Shown here: positions 1-11,810 of the stretch, one piece after another
Layout of the letters: each line of letters begins with the position of its first letter
Numbering within the stretch: position 1 is the first letter of the stretch
Source: Hepsetus odoe
Lineage: Eukaryota > Chordata > Actinopteri > Characiformes > Hepsetidae
Reading direction: 5' to 3'
Length of the DNA stretch: 64,000 nucleotides
Assembly: GCA_017165825.1 (NCBI GenBank)
Contig: CM029387.1
Coordinates: 15,302,445-15,366,444 of the forward strand
Translations under genes and position numbers: made by a program
The notes under the pieces: generated by a model
What the model was told of the DNA's origin: nothing
Databases searched by the model: none
The model's input: the letters and a program-made list of their open reading frames with translations, nothing else

Positions 1-41
1 TCTTGTGTTCATAATTCCTGATTCTTTTCTCATATATATAG

Positions 42-143
42 AAAGACATCTGGGCTCAGGCCCCACAGTCAGGCCTGAAATCAAAAATGATATCGAATAC
101 ACATCACCTACAGCTAAAAGACCATCAGAACAAAGAGTTCATG
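42..143 (+). CDS. Possible internal exon of an unidentified gene (partial)
   Basis: A pyrimidine-containing stretch ending in TATATATAG precedes a 102-bp segment followed by GGTAAAG. The segment is open in one frame (2 nt, then 33 codons from position 44, then 1 nt), so it would be a symmetric phase-1 exon. The predicted peptide is polar, beginning RHLGSGPTVRPE and containing EYTSPTAKRPSEQR, which resembles a linker between domains more than a fold. I do not recognise the family. The acceptor tract is weak and the donor lacks the +5 G. An exon this short can be open by chance; alternatives are a cassette exon of a gene lying mostly to the left, or non-coding DNA. Confidence 0.35.
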
Positions 144-240
144 GTAAAGAAAAAAATGCTTTGCTTATGCTTTAATTTATAATATTTTTTTCTTTTCCTT
201 CTCTGTTCCTCCATTTTTGGGTAAAACCCCTATTGAGCAT

Positions 241-845
241 AAAAACAATTAAACAAACAACTCTAAACACAACCATGAATATCTTATATACTAAACATAA
301 CCATGAACATCAGAGAAGATAAAACCAACCATGAACCACTCAAACCCTAAACACACCCTTCACACACATCAGAAAAATGAACAGCAATCATGAACTTATT
401 AAATCCTAAACATAACCACGAACATCTTACTTCATACACACAACTACGAACACCTTCAATCCTAAATACAGCCATGAATGTCAGAAAATTTGAACCCAAC
501 CAAGAACACCTGAAAATTTAACAACCACAAACACCTTAAATCCTAAAACACTGAACAAAACCCAAAACACAGCCTTAAACAACTTAAATCCTAAACACAA
601 CCACAGACATCCTGAATCTTTGATAAAACCATAATCAACTCAAATCCTTAATCAAACCGTGAACAGATACCTCTAAATAAATCAGTGAAAACCTTAAATC
701 CAAAGTAAAACCATGGACACCTTAAACCACAATCATTGCCATTAACATTTCAACCCCCGGATAAAACCATGGACGTTTCAAATCCTAAATAAAACCATGT
801 ACAAATCATTCACACTACCACGAACATCTCCAGCGTGAAATGTTC
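241..845. repeat. Degenerate ~27-bp tandem repeat (minisatellite), about 20 units
   Basis: The stretch is built from diverged copies of a unit close to AAACACAACCATGAACACC followed by TTAAATCCT. Recognisable units recur every 26-30 bp from about 255 to 840, with occasional shorter or longer units. The plus strand is strongly A/C rich and G poor. The divergence suggests an old array. It has no coding sense. Confidence 0.8.
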
Positions 846-1640
846 AAGTGCCTCTCATTTGCGGACACACTGAGACACGAGTGGACAGTCAGTCTTCCGA
901 CCGCGTTACACTTCACACATTCGGCCTCTCGATGAACTAAAACACACTTTCCGCGAACATGTATTATCAAAGGCAAATTACAGAACAAAATGATAGATGA
1001 ACACACACTTCACTGACAGAATGGCCATGCCTGGAAACTAGTATCCTAAACAGTAATAGTGAAAATGTACTCATGTAGTGGAGGATGAGGGGAGATGCTG
1101 ACTGGGGGAGACTTTATATTCTCTTCTCCAGTTTATTCCCCCGACTGGGGAACTGTTGCCTCCATCACTCCGCAGTCAGCACTAAACTTTTTATGTGGTA
1201 GGCATAATTAACTGCACTAAAAATGAGAAAATGTCAAACTCAGCCACCTCGGTGTCTAAAAGAGACCAGCTTCGGGGCGTGTCTACATATACATTAAAAA
1301 ACAAGTTAACATGGCTAACGACAGTCCTCACATTAAAGCTTCGGCAAATGAAGCGAAAACTTTGAAACGCTAGCCTAATTTGATCAAATACAGCCCCGAC
1401 ATGCATTTGAGCTCGGTTACTTATAACGAAAAAGTAAAATACGCCTTTTTTCCTCTCTTTGGTAAAGTGAGTACCCACCTCCCAATTTGGACTGTGGCCG
1501 TTAAAACACCTAGTCAGGCTAAAAAAGTGACCTTTGTCGAATTAACGCGTTCAAGCGACTCTCATTAATGTAGAGAAATGTGTTTAGTTTTCTCCAGTGG
1601 ATGACTAAAAGAGAAAAAGCGAATTAAGTAAGAAATAAAT
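846..1640. other. No gene or repeat recognised
   Basis: Short chance frames only. A small imperfect inverted arrangement around 1100-1155 (ACTGGGGGAG near the left side, CCCCCGACTGGGG near the right) is the only structure I see. Confidence 0.5.
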
Positions 1641-1649
1641 AAGAATCCA

Positions 1650-2310
1650 GATTTACCTCAGGCGACCGTTACTCCGAGATAAGGATGCGAAGCGCTTGGA
1701 CGCACGAGAGCAACTGCTCGAGAGAGAGTCTCGCGCTCTCCCTGCGCCTTGCCTGCGAATCGTTCTTAGGATCTGGCTCTTTTGAACCGAATCAACACCT
1801 GAATCGAGTTGACTCACCAGCAATGACTCGAGTTCAAGTCTTTCACGATTTTAGCTTATAAAATCAGCGCATAACTTGGAAGATCTCTATGTGACATAGA
1901 GGCTTTCACAATAACTCCCCTTGAAGCGTTGGCCTGTTGAATTGGTGCACTGCGAGTTAATTCTGCAATAGGACATCCGACTCAGTAGTATCAGCAAATT
2001 GTGGACTCAGTTGCGTGTCCCTTTTTATGTAGGGGACGCTAATAAAGTTTATTTGAGTAGTTATAATGGATTTTATAGCGGCAACAGGTATCTGACAAAC
2101 AGAATCAAATATTTTAGATTACATCTGAGGACATAAAGTTGAATTAACTCGCGAATCAATGAGTCATTGATTCTTGCCTTCGATTCGGCTCGTTTTAATG
2201 AATCGGACCCCCCGCCTCGCCCTTTCCGCTCAGCATCAGCGGCTCGCGCGATCGAACGAGAGCTAGGCCGCTGATTGGTTGTCGTTCCCGCCTCCTCGGT
2301 TGAGATGTCA
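1650..2310. other. CpG-rich segment with clustered GAATC/GATTC motifs
   Basis: This stretch has far more CG dinucleotides than its AT-rich neighbours, especially 1660-1830 and 2150-2310. Motifs of the type GAATC, GATTC and GACTCG recur in both orientations (1750-1840 and 2145-2215), for example CGAATCAATGAGTCATTGATTC. Two explanations fit: a relic of a DNA transposon with GATTC-rich subterminal repeats, or a small CpG island/promoter. On the minus strand GCCTGAG followed by GTAAAT near 1650-1660 could act as a splice donor of a CpG-rich first exon, but no coding frame supports it. Confidence 0.35.
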
Positions 2311-3135
2311 TGGAGGCCAAACGTGAAAGTGGTGTGGAAGTGAATTCTTAAAGATTGAGTCACTCCTGTAAAGAGAATTTAGATTTTTTTCTATATTTCA
2401 CTAATATCTGTTCGCCCCCTAAGGTGATTAGGAGGTTTGGTCAGCTCTTTCTCAGGCAGTGCATAACATTAACCTATTTAGCATCTTGCTAAAATGGCAT
2501 AGCCCGAGGTCTGTTTTCTTTCTTTTTTTCGATTTCCTCCCTGAAAATTAAATAGTTCACCCGCCTGGACTGAGAGGATGATGAAATATTCAATCCATAT
2601 CCTCAGTGCGAAGCCTGAATGGTGGCTGGCGCTCTGGCATGCGACGAAGCTTGCTTCGTGCCGAATACGTTGCATGACCTTCCTTGCTGTTTGATGGAGG
2701 GGAAAAGAAAGAAATCCCTATGTAATCTAGCCTCTTGCCTCCAGTGCTGGAGGTTCATAGGCATGCAGAGCACAGCGGGCAGTGCTGGAGGTGCTTGAGG
2801 CCTCCATGATGAAGAATGTCATCGGAGGGACAGGGCGCTGCAGGTTAACGGAGCACCTGCACATTGCCACACTCTGTCAGAGGAGGGGGAGAGTCTCAGA
2901 CAGTCCATATGTTTCATGTCACATCGGCTAAGAGAGCTGGTCCAAGGTTGCACTCCATGCATTATGATATGGTATATGTAGTGAGGCATAGTGTAAGGAT
3001 GTTTGCAATGCTTGTTAAGATGTGATATATCCTTCCTGTGGGTTTTCCTTTTTATATATTTGACTGTAGCTTTTCATTCCAGGTCATTTTAGATCTGTTC
3101 ATCAGGAAATTCTCATATTTCATTGAGGAGTGTTG
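2311..3135. other. No gene recognised
   Basis: Single-copy-looking DNA. Around 2735-2800 the phrase CAGTGCTGGAGGT occurs twice about 50 bp apart. No convincing coding frame. Confidence 0.45.
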
Positions 3136-3139
3136 GTGC

Positions 3140-3420
3140 TTCCAGATGTATTCATTCATTCATTATCTCAACCACTTATCCTGAGTAGGGGCACAGGTGG
3201 TGCTGGAGCCTATTCCAATGAAAGACAGAAAAACACCCTTGACAGGTTGTCAGTCAATCACAGGTGAAAACGCACTCACATTCAGGGGCAATTTTGCATC
3301 TCCAATCCATCTGACGTGCATGTCTTTGGACATGTGCAAACTCCACACATAAACAACCCGGGTCGCCCTACCTGGGAACTGAGCCCTTCTCGTTGTGAGG
3401 TGGTACAAATTTTAAGATGT
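3140..3420 (+). repeat. Fish-common LINE-tail-type interspersed repeat, copy 1
   Basis: Contains the arrangement CATTATCTCAACCACTTATCC, GTTGTCAGTCAATCACAGG, then GCATGTCTTTGGAC and CAAACTCCACACA. This word order is shared with 31960-32215 and 52770-53030, and in reverse with 59305-59600. The words are typical of a very abundant fish repeat related to non-LTR retrotransposon 3' ends. It is diverged and truncated. Confidence 0.65.
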
Positions 3421-3489
3421 GGAAAATTAAAAATGTTAGATATGATTTTTGGGCACCAAGTTCATTACCCCATCGTACATACTGATGAG

Positions 3490-3712
3490 ATGAAAGTGAA
3501 AGTGACAACCCATGTCATTGTGAAACGCAGCACAGCACAATACAAACTAAATTAAATCTCTGTGTTTCACCCATACACACATGTGCAGCAGGGGACAGCT
3601 ATTGAAAGTGCCCGGGGAGCAGTGACAGTGAGGGTACCTTGCTCAAGGGTATCTCAGGGCAACCTACTGGTGAGGGAATTTACCGTTTATACCACTGAAT
3701 AAGAACACTATA
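3490..3712 (-). repeat. tRNA-derived SINE, tail-A type, degraded copy
   Basis: Read on the minus strand, the tRNA-like head (partly decayed) is followed by GAGCAAGGTACCCTCACTG, CTGCTCCCCGGGCACT and a tail ending TCACTTTCACTTTCATC. The same order is found at 49734-49976 (plus), 21345-21562 (plus) and 38877-39113 (minus). The B box is too mutated for Pol III promoter function to be plausible. Confidence 0.65.
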
Positions 3713-6700
3713 AATGGTCAGAGTGGGTTGTGTACTGTAGATTTGTTGAGTCATGTTTTTGTTACCTATTGTCCTTAAAGGAGAGATCCATGTTCCTCAA
3801 AATAATTAGATTTGATAAGTGAATCAGGATGATTTGATGTGAATGTTGCATTACAGAGAAACTTGCTGACTTTTGACAAGGGTGGTAATTGGGACCATGA
3901 CATTGCCATAAAGTCAAACATAACCATTCTCTGAGAAGACCCAGTGAACCCATGTGATGCTGATCATGCTAAACAGTGGTGAATTTGTCATACCATTATG
4001 AGTTTTTGGATGCTGCATCTGTCTCTTCACCATGAATAGATATTAGTGAATTAGCAAATTACTATATCATAAAGAAATGTTTCAGGGATCTGTTAGCATA
4101 GCCGTAGGCAATTTTTGTAATCATCTATTTTGTCATTTAAAAGCACTTTAGTCTTGTTCCGCCACCACTGTGAATAACTCTGATTCAGTACGAGAGAACC
4201 AAACAATCTGAATGACTTTGTTAATGAGTTAATGAAGACGCTTAGATAGACATTTTTTAAAAAATTGATGGTGCTTTTTAAATGTATACATGCTGAATAG
4301 TTCATTGTTTGTATGCATTGACTGTAATGTGTTAAATTGGATACATTATAAAGAAGGAAATGGTTTACTGGTCAGGGAGCTTGTTACACTCAGTATGGAG
4401 TCGCATTATAGTGAACGTCACACTCCTTCAGTAAAGAAACAGAGCCAGTCGTCTTGCTGATAAAGCCACAAGCAGGAAAAGCCTGTCCTCACTGATATGT
4501 GCATACTCTATAAGCTGATCTACTTGGGAAAAAGTTTTTATTTGTTTTTATTAGTTAGTTTATTTGATTTTAATAATTTTGAAAATGTTAATGTAGCTTC
4601 ATTGCTCTCCACTCCCAGCATACGACCATGACCATTATGTTGTCATTAAGGACTGCTCTGGAGGAGTTGTGGAAAAAAGAAAGAAAAAAAAAGATCCTGA
4701 AGTTTGATTATGCAAAGTGAAGAGTGTCATTGAGGCTGTTAGTTTGAATTAATTTTGAATGCTTTTCAATTGGAAATTGCGATTCAAGAGAAAATTGCAA
4801 AAGGCGGCCAACATCAATTGCATTTTCAAGGTGATTTCAAGTTGGAATTTAATCAATCCACTGTCCAGTTCTCACAATGTGGAGCCATACTGTGCCCTTA
4901 AACATCCAGGATTGAAAAGTCTTTAGACAGAAACCCCATTGAGACCTGGTTAATGTTCAACAAAAGAAAGTCTTGCTGATTTCCCCACATTCCTCACAAG
5001 TAGTGAAATTCCACTCATCCTGAAGGTGCTTCTTCAGTGGAGGGTTTTAGAAAGGCACCTGGAGGCCCTATCTATGGTCCAGTGCATGCTCAGTGCATAT
5101 TTTGCTCAGTGCATGCTTCACACCAATATAACAATCTAGCTCTGGTAGTTTTTATGCCGTACCAGATATTTAGCCAACGAGTGCTGCAATTTATTTATTT
5201 ATTTATTTATTGTTGGCTGTATTTTGTGAGAAATGATGCTCCCCGTGGTTTAGAAAGAAGCCCTATGGAGTTGGAATTGGACCAATTCACACGATTGCTC
5301 CAACCTCTCAGGGAAAAATCTAACTGTTGCTCACAAACAATAGATGTATTGGTTGTGATGTAATTGTGGCATCGCTCAAACGTATTCTCCGACATTGCTG
5401 ATGCACATTGCTCTCGCTGACTGCTGACGCAGCAGAAAGGCTTGCTGTAGTCCGCGTGAGTCAGTTGAAGAGCGCTTATTTTGCAGAGGAATAAAGTATA
5501 GGAAATGAAAGCCAAAAAACATTCACATCGTTGAGACGTGATTTGAAGAAACGGTTGCATGAATACCAAATCAACTGTGGCACAAACACACGAGCAAGGG
5601 AAATAAAATGAAAAGTCAGAAGTTCTTAGCTTGTGCACTACATCCTCCCTAGATCATTTAATGGATTAGACAAGCTTTAATCTAGCTAATACTATGAAGT
5701 TTGTAGAGAGTGTACTTCCCAAAGAGGCCTTACAGTTTAACATCTCTGGCTTTACAGCCCTCTGATCTGTGTGCGTTGGATACAGAGGCACATCTTAGCA
5801 CAAATTGCTGTGGAAATGTCCCCAGTTAACAGGCAATCTCTTGGCTTTTTTAATGTTTATATTGCTTTAAGAGCTATATAACTAATCCGTGCTCGCTGGA
5901 ACACAGGCACAATGTGCATTGCCTGTAACGTATATGAAGAGAAAGGACATGAGGAGACCAAATAAGCGAAAGTGTAGTTGCAGAGTGCTGTCAGAATTGG
6001 CATTGGTTTGAAGAGGTAAATAACCCATCTACATGCTTAAAATGACTGTTGTTTCTTTTTCTAATCTAGGTCTGCCAATGCGAATATTTCAGAGGATTCT
6101 CTGAAGCTTAGGACAACATGCCTTAATCCGCTTTAAATCAGACACAGCATATTGGCTGGGGCTTATTTTATTTTATTTTTATTTTTTTCTCTCTTCCACA
6201 CAAGACAGAGTCAAGGAGCAAATGAAAGATAATAAGCAGCCCAGATCTGTCACGATGTATTCACTAATTCAATGAAAAACGTACTCGCTTAAAAAGCGGG
6301 GTACAACTGCGTGGTTAGCATCATGTACAGCTGTGGCCTTGACTTATTACCCAGGCTTTGCATCCTGAAAATCTTTTATCTATAAAGCAGTAACTTTAAA
6401 AACGGTCTATGCCTGCTAATGTAGATAAGAATAAATGCAAGGTAGTAACAAGCTTGGCCTTTGCATGTTATTTGGTCGTTGTTCGAGATCGTTATATTTT
6501 TGTTTGGACCATTTTGACCAAACGGTGTAACACTTTTTACATCCTTTCATTCATTGTGAAATGACATTTTAGGGTGAAAAGCGTCAGGCAAAGATGACTC
6601 ATTTCACATTTATTGACAAATGCTTTTCATCCGAAAGCTACCTTCAGTGCAACGTGACCATATGTCTATTTCAGGAACATTTCAGACAGCTGTAATAAGA

Positions 6701-7680
6701 AAGAGAGGCAGCGAAAGGCCCGAAACTAAATTATAAGGGTTAAATTAGTGCAGAAAACCATGATGCAAAGTAAGTGAAAATATCATTGAAATAATTGGTT
6801 GCAATTCAGTTTTGATTCTTTTAAAAGTAACTGAAAATTTTATCTGTGACTATTCAAGCTTGACCTTCAGTTTGGATCACAAATGTCAAAACTCGCATGT
6901 TGAACCAAAACTGTTTTAAGCCTGTCTAGATGCTTCTAAATGCTTTTGAAGCTTTTACAGATGGTTTAAATGTTACCGTGTATGTTTTAGTTATACATCG
7001 ACTCCTTCAACGTCCCAGCGTAGAGCTGTTTTGCACTTCTCACAGCTGAAACCTGCTTATCTTCCAGATGGCCTAAAGTGATTTTTATTTATTTTTTGTC
7101 GCAAAAATAGGTCCCACCCATTGTAAATCCAATTGTACTTGTTTGAATATGCTTTTACTACCTTGGTAGGCTATCATGGCCTTCAGTCGAGCTTCTAAAG
7201 CACTAACCAATGAACTTTGGGCAGCTTTGGGCGAGATGTTATCACATGCTCTTTCTTCACAAGGCTAAGCACATAAAGTATGATCATTCTGTTTAATGAA
7301 GACAGACTACAGAATTACTAACATTTTTTTCTGGTCTCCAGAAATCATTAGATCTTCTCTGAAAGCCTATAAGGTCCTCAATATTTCTCAATGTTTCCTT
7401 TCATCACAACAAATGTGGCATTACAGGTAAATAATGCTGGAAGTGAACATATTTTTATTCTTTGCTGAATATTAATTAAATCAATTTTAACATCCCAGGA
7501 TCATTTGAGGTCAATGTGTTGATGTCCATAGAAAAAATACCAATACAGCATTAGGAAATGAGAAGGACAGGATCAAAACATGGCGAAATGAAAGCTTTAA
7601 TGTCATGTTAGAATTTCCTTTTTTCTGCCACAAAGGGAATGCAGTTGAGTCCCTAGATGAGACTGAACATTTCTGAGAGC
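3713..7680. other. About 4 kb without a recognisable gene or repeat family
   Basis: AT-rich sequence with scattered short chance frames. A short (TTTA)n run lies near 5189-5210 and a T-rich run near 6165-6190. Frames at 5037-5363 (plus) and 5207-5638 (minus) overlap on opposite strands, have no family features and are rejected as genes. Confidence 0.45.
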
Positions 7681-7685
7681 TGCTC

Positions 7686-8035
7686 ATTTGCATTTATTTG
7701 TGGCATGGCATGTAGGGGGAGGAAGGGGGAGGATTCCAAAATATCTGCTCCTGGAGGACTACAGAGTCCCTGGTGAACCGGGCTCTAGCGGAGCATGGAG
7801 AATCGGCGGGAACTGACCAGCGTCTTTGAGCAGAGTGAAATTTCCGGTGCCAGCTAGAGATTGGCTCTTTACAACCCAGGGCAACATTTCTACAGCGGGG
7901 GAGAAATTTATTAGACGGCCCCCTCAACATGTTGCATTTGCAGGGTGTCAATGGGAGGAATCTGGGGGGAACAGAACCGAGAGGCATGAAAAGTTAGAGA
8001 CTGTATGTTTCATGTCGGTACGTTGCATAGGCTGA
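7686..8035. promoter_or_regulatory. Single-copy GC-balanced block, candidate non-coding regulatory DNA
   Basis: Starts with an octamer-type ATTTGCAT at 7686-7693 and runs through purine-rich and GC-balanced sequence unlike the AT-rich flanks. Frames on both strands are short and mutually overlapping. The regulatory reading is an inference from composition only; no cross-species comparison was possible. Confidence 0.22.
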
Positions 8036-8559
8036 ATAAAAAATTTTTTTGGAAAGTGAGAAATGCCATGCAGTGTAGCTGAATGCAGAAAGAGTGCATT
8101 ACCATGGCTGTGTTAACAGTATTTTAGAGTGAAAATTCAAAGAGCTCCTCCAGATGGGCTGGACTGCGTGTTAATATTAGGTGTTAAGTAGATTTCAGGG
8201 CAGTTTCTGAGTTTATAACATTAGCCACTATCAACTTCTAACTGTTTGGTTCATAGGTTTTAAGCTTTTCTCAGGCAATTAGACTAGTAGTGGTGTTTGC
8301 TGAGTGATTGTTAGAGATGCTGAATTAATCTTGTTTGCCTTTTGAATGGGCGCATGCCATGCAGACTGTGGGATTTGTATATTCTTGAGGCTGAGAAGGC
8401 CATCAAATAACTTACTGCTCGTCCAAAACAAGCTAATCCATCCTGACTTAATGAACGTAAGAACGTAAGGAAAAAATTCCAAGAGCAGCTTTTGGAGTAG
8501 TTAGACAGTTCCTTTTGTTAACAATCTATTCTCGCCATGGCCTACGGTGCATGGGCGCA

Positions 8560-9240
8560 TGCGGATTAATGCCCCCCCACTAACCTCCCCCACAGATGGA
8601 CAAAGTCTGTTCAGTGTTATTAAATCCCTAAGTATTTTTCCTGCAGTGGTCATCAGCACATCTCAGAAGATCCTTGTAGACATATGCTGGCATGCTAGGT
8701 CCATTCCAGACAGACATACAATGTACACACGAAGCTTATGCAGTGCACGAAACATCCCAGTGATCCTTTCTTCAGGCCTCTCGAACGATCGCACAGAAAT
8801 CTGGGGCTAGGCCACTAATCTAGCTGCATTACTCTTTGCCAAGGGATTACGGAGTGACAATTTCAAGAGGAAGGAAAGATGTAATGCCCTGCTTAAGCCG
8901 CCGGTCCTATTAAAAGCCAAATTGTGCTGTGACATCAACACAAGCGCTGCTTCAGTTGCTAAACATTTCATAAAGTTGATGGATTTTCCAAATGCAAATA
9001 AGGATATTTGTATCCCGTCCCTCAAGAAAATCACTTTTCACACACGCATGGTTCCGTCTCTCTCTGAAGGGTTGCGCTTAAGCGCTCCGTTATTTTTTTT
9101 TTAAGAATCTGCAGAGGCCGTCGGGTTGATTAATCCTGGAGGTATGCTTAAATCCATCTCCAAATTAGCAAGGCAAAAATGAGAAATTCTTTAGGCCAGA
9201 GTGCTGCCTGCTTGAAAGTCTTTTCAGGTGTCAAAGGTTT
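8560..9240. promoter_or_regulatory. Single-copy block with octamer and homeodomain-type motifs, candidate enhancer
   Basis: Non-repetitive sequence with ATGCAAAT at 8992-8999 (POU/octamer type) and TAATCC at 9131-9136 (Otx/bicoid type). All frames are broken or short. Such texture is often seen in conserved non-coding DNA around vertebrate developmental genes, but conservation cannot be seen from one sequence. Confidence 0.27.
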
Positions 9241-9261
9241 ACAAAAGCCACCGAACTTAAT

Positions 9262-9295
9262 CCCCCCACCCCCCACTTTTTTTTTTTTTTTTTTT
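9262..9295. repeat. Poly-C then poly-T tract
   Basis: An interrupted C run is followed directly by about 19 T. It is a homopurine strand on the minus side (A then G). A simple repeat prone to length change. Confidence 0.9.
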
Positions 9296-9599
9296 AAGAG
9301 TGTCTGCAGAAGTCTGTCTCTCCAGGCTGCTGTTAAGGTCCAGAGTTGTGGTAAAAGTGGAAGAGGAGGGTAATGACCCACAGAGCTTTTATTTCAGACA
9401 AAAGAAAAATAATTAGGAGCTTTTGGGGGGGAGTGTGGGGAGGGACTTGGGGGAGCCCAAAGAATACTTTGCAGGTAAGTGGCTTAGAAAGGGGGAGGCA
9501 GATTAAAACCTATCATAACTTTTTGCCATTGTGGAAGACTTGGGTGGTTGGAGTTTGGAAAAAAGAAAGAAAAAGAAAATAAGTGGAAAAGGCACAAAT

Positions 9600-10330
9600 T
9601 CACGAGTCACTGCCTTATTTTCAAACCGAAGGAAATCCCACAAGGACGACAAAATAAGTTCAGTCCACAGTAATTAACTTTGCCGCAACCTTTGGCCGGA
9701 GAGCGCAGCCGACCCTGCAGTTCTTTTGGCACTTCTCAGCAGCCCTCAGTATCAGGCTCCCCACAGACCAGCCTCCGTAATGCTGTTACAGAGACTGACC
9801 GCAGCCACTGCCACTTTATCTTTCAGTTTGGAAGTAGTTTGAGTCGTCTGATCAAACTTTATCACTGCATGTATCGCAACTTCTACAGGCAAAGCCATAT
9901 TTAGCGCTTGAAAGGATTAGAAGCAGAAAATGCAATAGAAATGAGCTCCAAGCGCTTATTATACTTTGGGGCGATGGGTACTCAGTGACGTCTTCCCAAC
10001 AGACCGTCTATGAGTCACCATATGTTGCTACGGCTGCTGTTTGTCTAGCACGTCCTTTAGCTCGGGCGTGTTGTTAAATATGATTGCTTTTTTTGGCACC
10101 ACTCTCCGTGTAGAAGACTACTTATGCAGTCGCATTGCACCTCAGCCTTGCGAAAAATATGGGCCAGAAAATTGCAAGCCAGACCGCTTAGCAGCCAGGC
10201 ACGTAAGCAGAGGGCTGTGGGGATGTATCGCATATCTACTAATCACCTATCAAGAAGCACCTGTGCATGGTCAGCTTGATAGCGTGACGGTGCACTGATT
10301 TATCAGTACCACCTCTTTAAATGAAACCTC
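9600..10330. promoter_or_regulatory. Single-copy block, candidate non-coding regulatory DNA
   Basis: GC-balanced, non-repetitive sequence with TGACGTC at about 9988, TGAGTCA near 10010 (AP-1-like) and several AT-rich homeodomain-like cores. The 85-codon frame at 10041-10298 has no family features and no splice context I can defend. The call is inference from texture and motif content only. Confidence 0.25.
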
Positions 10331-10925
10331 TGGTCCAGATTAGACTGTAATCCCCGCAAACTCATTAGTGGAGTGTGCATGTTTCAGCATTGCTCACTGG
10401 GCCTATACCGTGCCTGTGAAATTGTTCCAAATGAGACTGCTGCTAAATCCCTGTTGCCACGCGAGTGATACTAGCGCAGCTGATATGATGCTCCACACTG
10501 TGTGTCTCTGGTGAGATACTGCAGATGTGATTTTTGATGCTGTTGGCGTTTGCATGACATCCCCATCCCCCCTCAGCACCACACCTTCACCCTTATGACT
10601 GATGGACTCTCCATCGCACATCTCCCTCACACATTGCAAAATTCCTGCTGCCTTTTCCGCTGTAACAATCACGAAGCCGTTGCGCCATGTTCACCTCTTT
10701 AAGCAGGGTTTCTAACCTGTCAATTATCGCTATTCTTCAGAGATAATTTGTCAGGTCACAGGGGTCAGCTGCAAACCGTCAGCATGGACCACCCGCTGTA
10801 ATTTGTAATTTATGCAGGGCGAATGCTGCTTTTAAAAAATAATGATAGAATTGTAGAGATGCAGAGTGCTTGTAATATATAATCTTTCTCAATACCGGGG
10901 CACTGACACTGTAATTACTGGACAG
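10331..10925. other. No gene or repeat recognised
   Basis: Single-copy-looking DNA. The minus frame at 10403-10672 shows no domain or motif and is treated as chance. Confidence 0.4.
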
Positions 10926-11060
10926 TACAGTACCAGTCAAAAGTTTGGTAACTTGAACTGAAAATAATGTTTTTAATACTTTAGAAGGAAATTACATCCT
11001 TTTTAAATTTACTGCGTATTTCAACCACTGAGATTTTTCAGGCCTCTGATCCTATTTAAG

Positions 11061-11190
11061 ATGAATGGATGGATGCATGGGTGGATGGAAGGATTGATGG
11101 ATGGACAAATGAACAAAGGATGGATGGATGAATGAAGATGTTTAAGATGTTCAGAAAAAAAAAATATATATGTATGTATGTATGTCTCTT
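11061..11190. repeat. Imperfect (GGAT)n / (TATG)n microsatellite
   Basis: Runs of GGATGGATG with interruptions from 11061 to 11140, then an A run and TATGTATGTATG to about 11187. It lies inside the Tc1 relic and may have grown after insertion. Confidence 0.8.
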
Positions 11191-11569
11191 TTGCAGCACA
11201 GTGATCTTTATTCAGTTGTTTTTAAAAAGCATCAGTATTAGAATGCAATTAAACTCAAGCAGTCAGCTAATGCCATCACACAGAGAAACTATGTAAAAGG
11301 TAAAATGTGTTATTGAGAGTGTATATTATAAATGCATGGTACCTAATTAACATTGTTCTTAGAGAGCCACAAGTCATGCCAGTGATCAAATTCAGTTCAA
11401 TGAGGCAAAGGACACTGAAGGACTTTATACTGTTACCATTTAATTAGAGAGAAATATAGAAAATATTTTATATAGAGGGTCATGATAAATGCTTTACAAT
11501 TGAGTATAAAACAAATAGAAATGTTGAAGCTTTTACATGGATTTTATATGAATTATTTTGTTTACGAGA

Positions 11570-11690
11570 GCTTCTTCAAGCCGGGTTGAAAAGTGTCCCA
11601 GGTGGCTTCTGCTGAAGCTGCTTCAGAGAATGGCAAGGGTTTGTAAGAAAGCATCAAGGCAAAAGGGGGCTACTTTAAATCTGAAACAGT
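11570..11690 (+). pseudogene. C-terminal remnant of Tc1-like transposase
   Basis: Conceptual reading gives a decayed version of the end of Tc1-family transposases, including the block IKAKGGYFK just before the stop region (about 11652-11678). A stop codon interrupts the segment upstream. The DDE catalytic core is absent, so it cannot be active. Downstream DNA (11690-11770) still resembles the usual 3' untranslated part of such elements. Confidence 0.6.
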
Positions 11691-11810
11691 AATTTTTGGT
11701 TCGTATATAATTCCATATGTGCTGTTGCACAGTTTTGATGTTGTTACTGTTATAAAATGTGAACATTTTCTAAAGGAAGTGAATCCAAATTGGTGAGTGG
11801 TGCTGTGTCT

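Larger units (their letters stand above)
10928..11810 (+). mobile_element. Tc1-like DNA transposon relic 1, internally deleted
   Basis: The left end begins after a TA with CAGTACCAGTCAAAAGTTTGG, a terminal sequence typical of vertebrate Tc1-like elements. The right end, GAATCCAAATTGGTGAGTGG then TGCTGTGT (about 11781-11808), reads as a decayed inverted copy. Between them only the C-terminal end of a transposase remains (11570-11690), so most of the gene has been lost. A (GGAT)n expansion lies inside. Confidence 0.7.

Noticed and set aside
241..845. CRISPR-like array or gene at the tandem repeat
   Set aside because: Units are contiguous and diverged without unique spacers, and the DNA is vertebrate-like.
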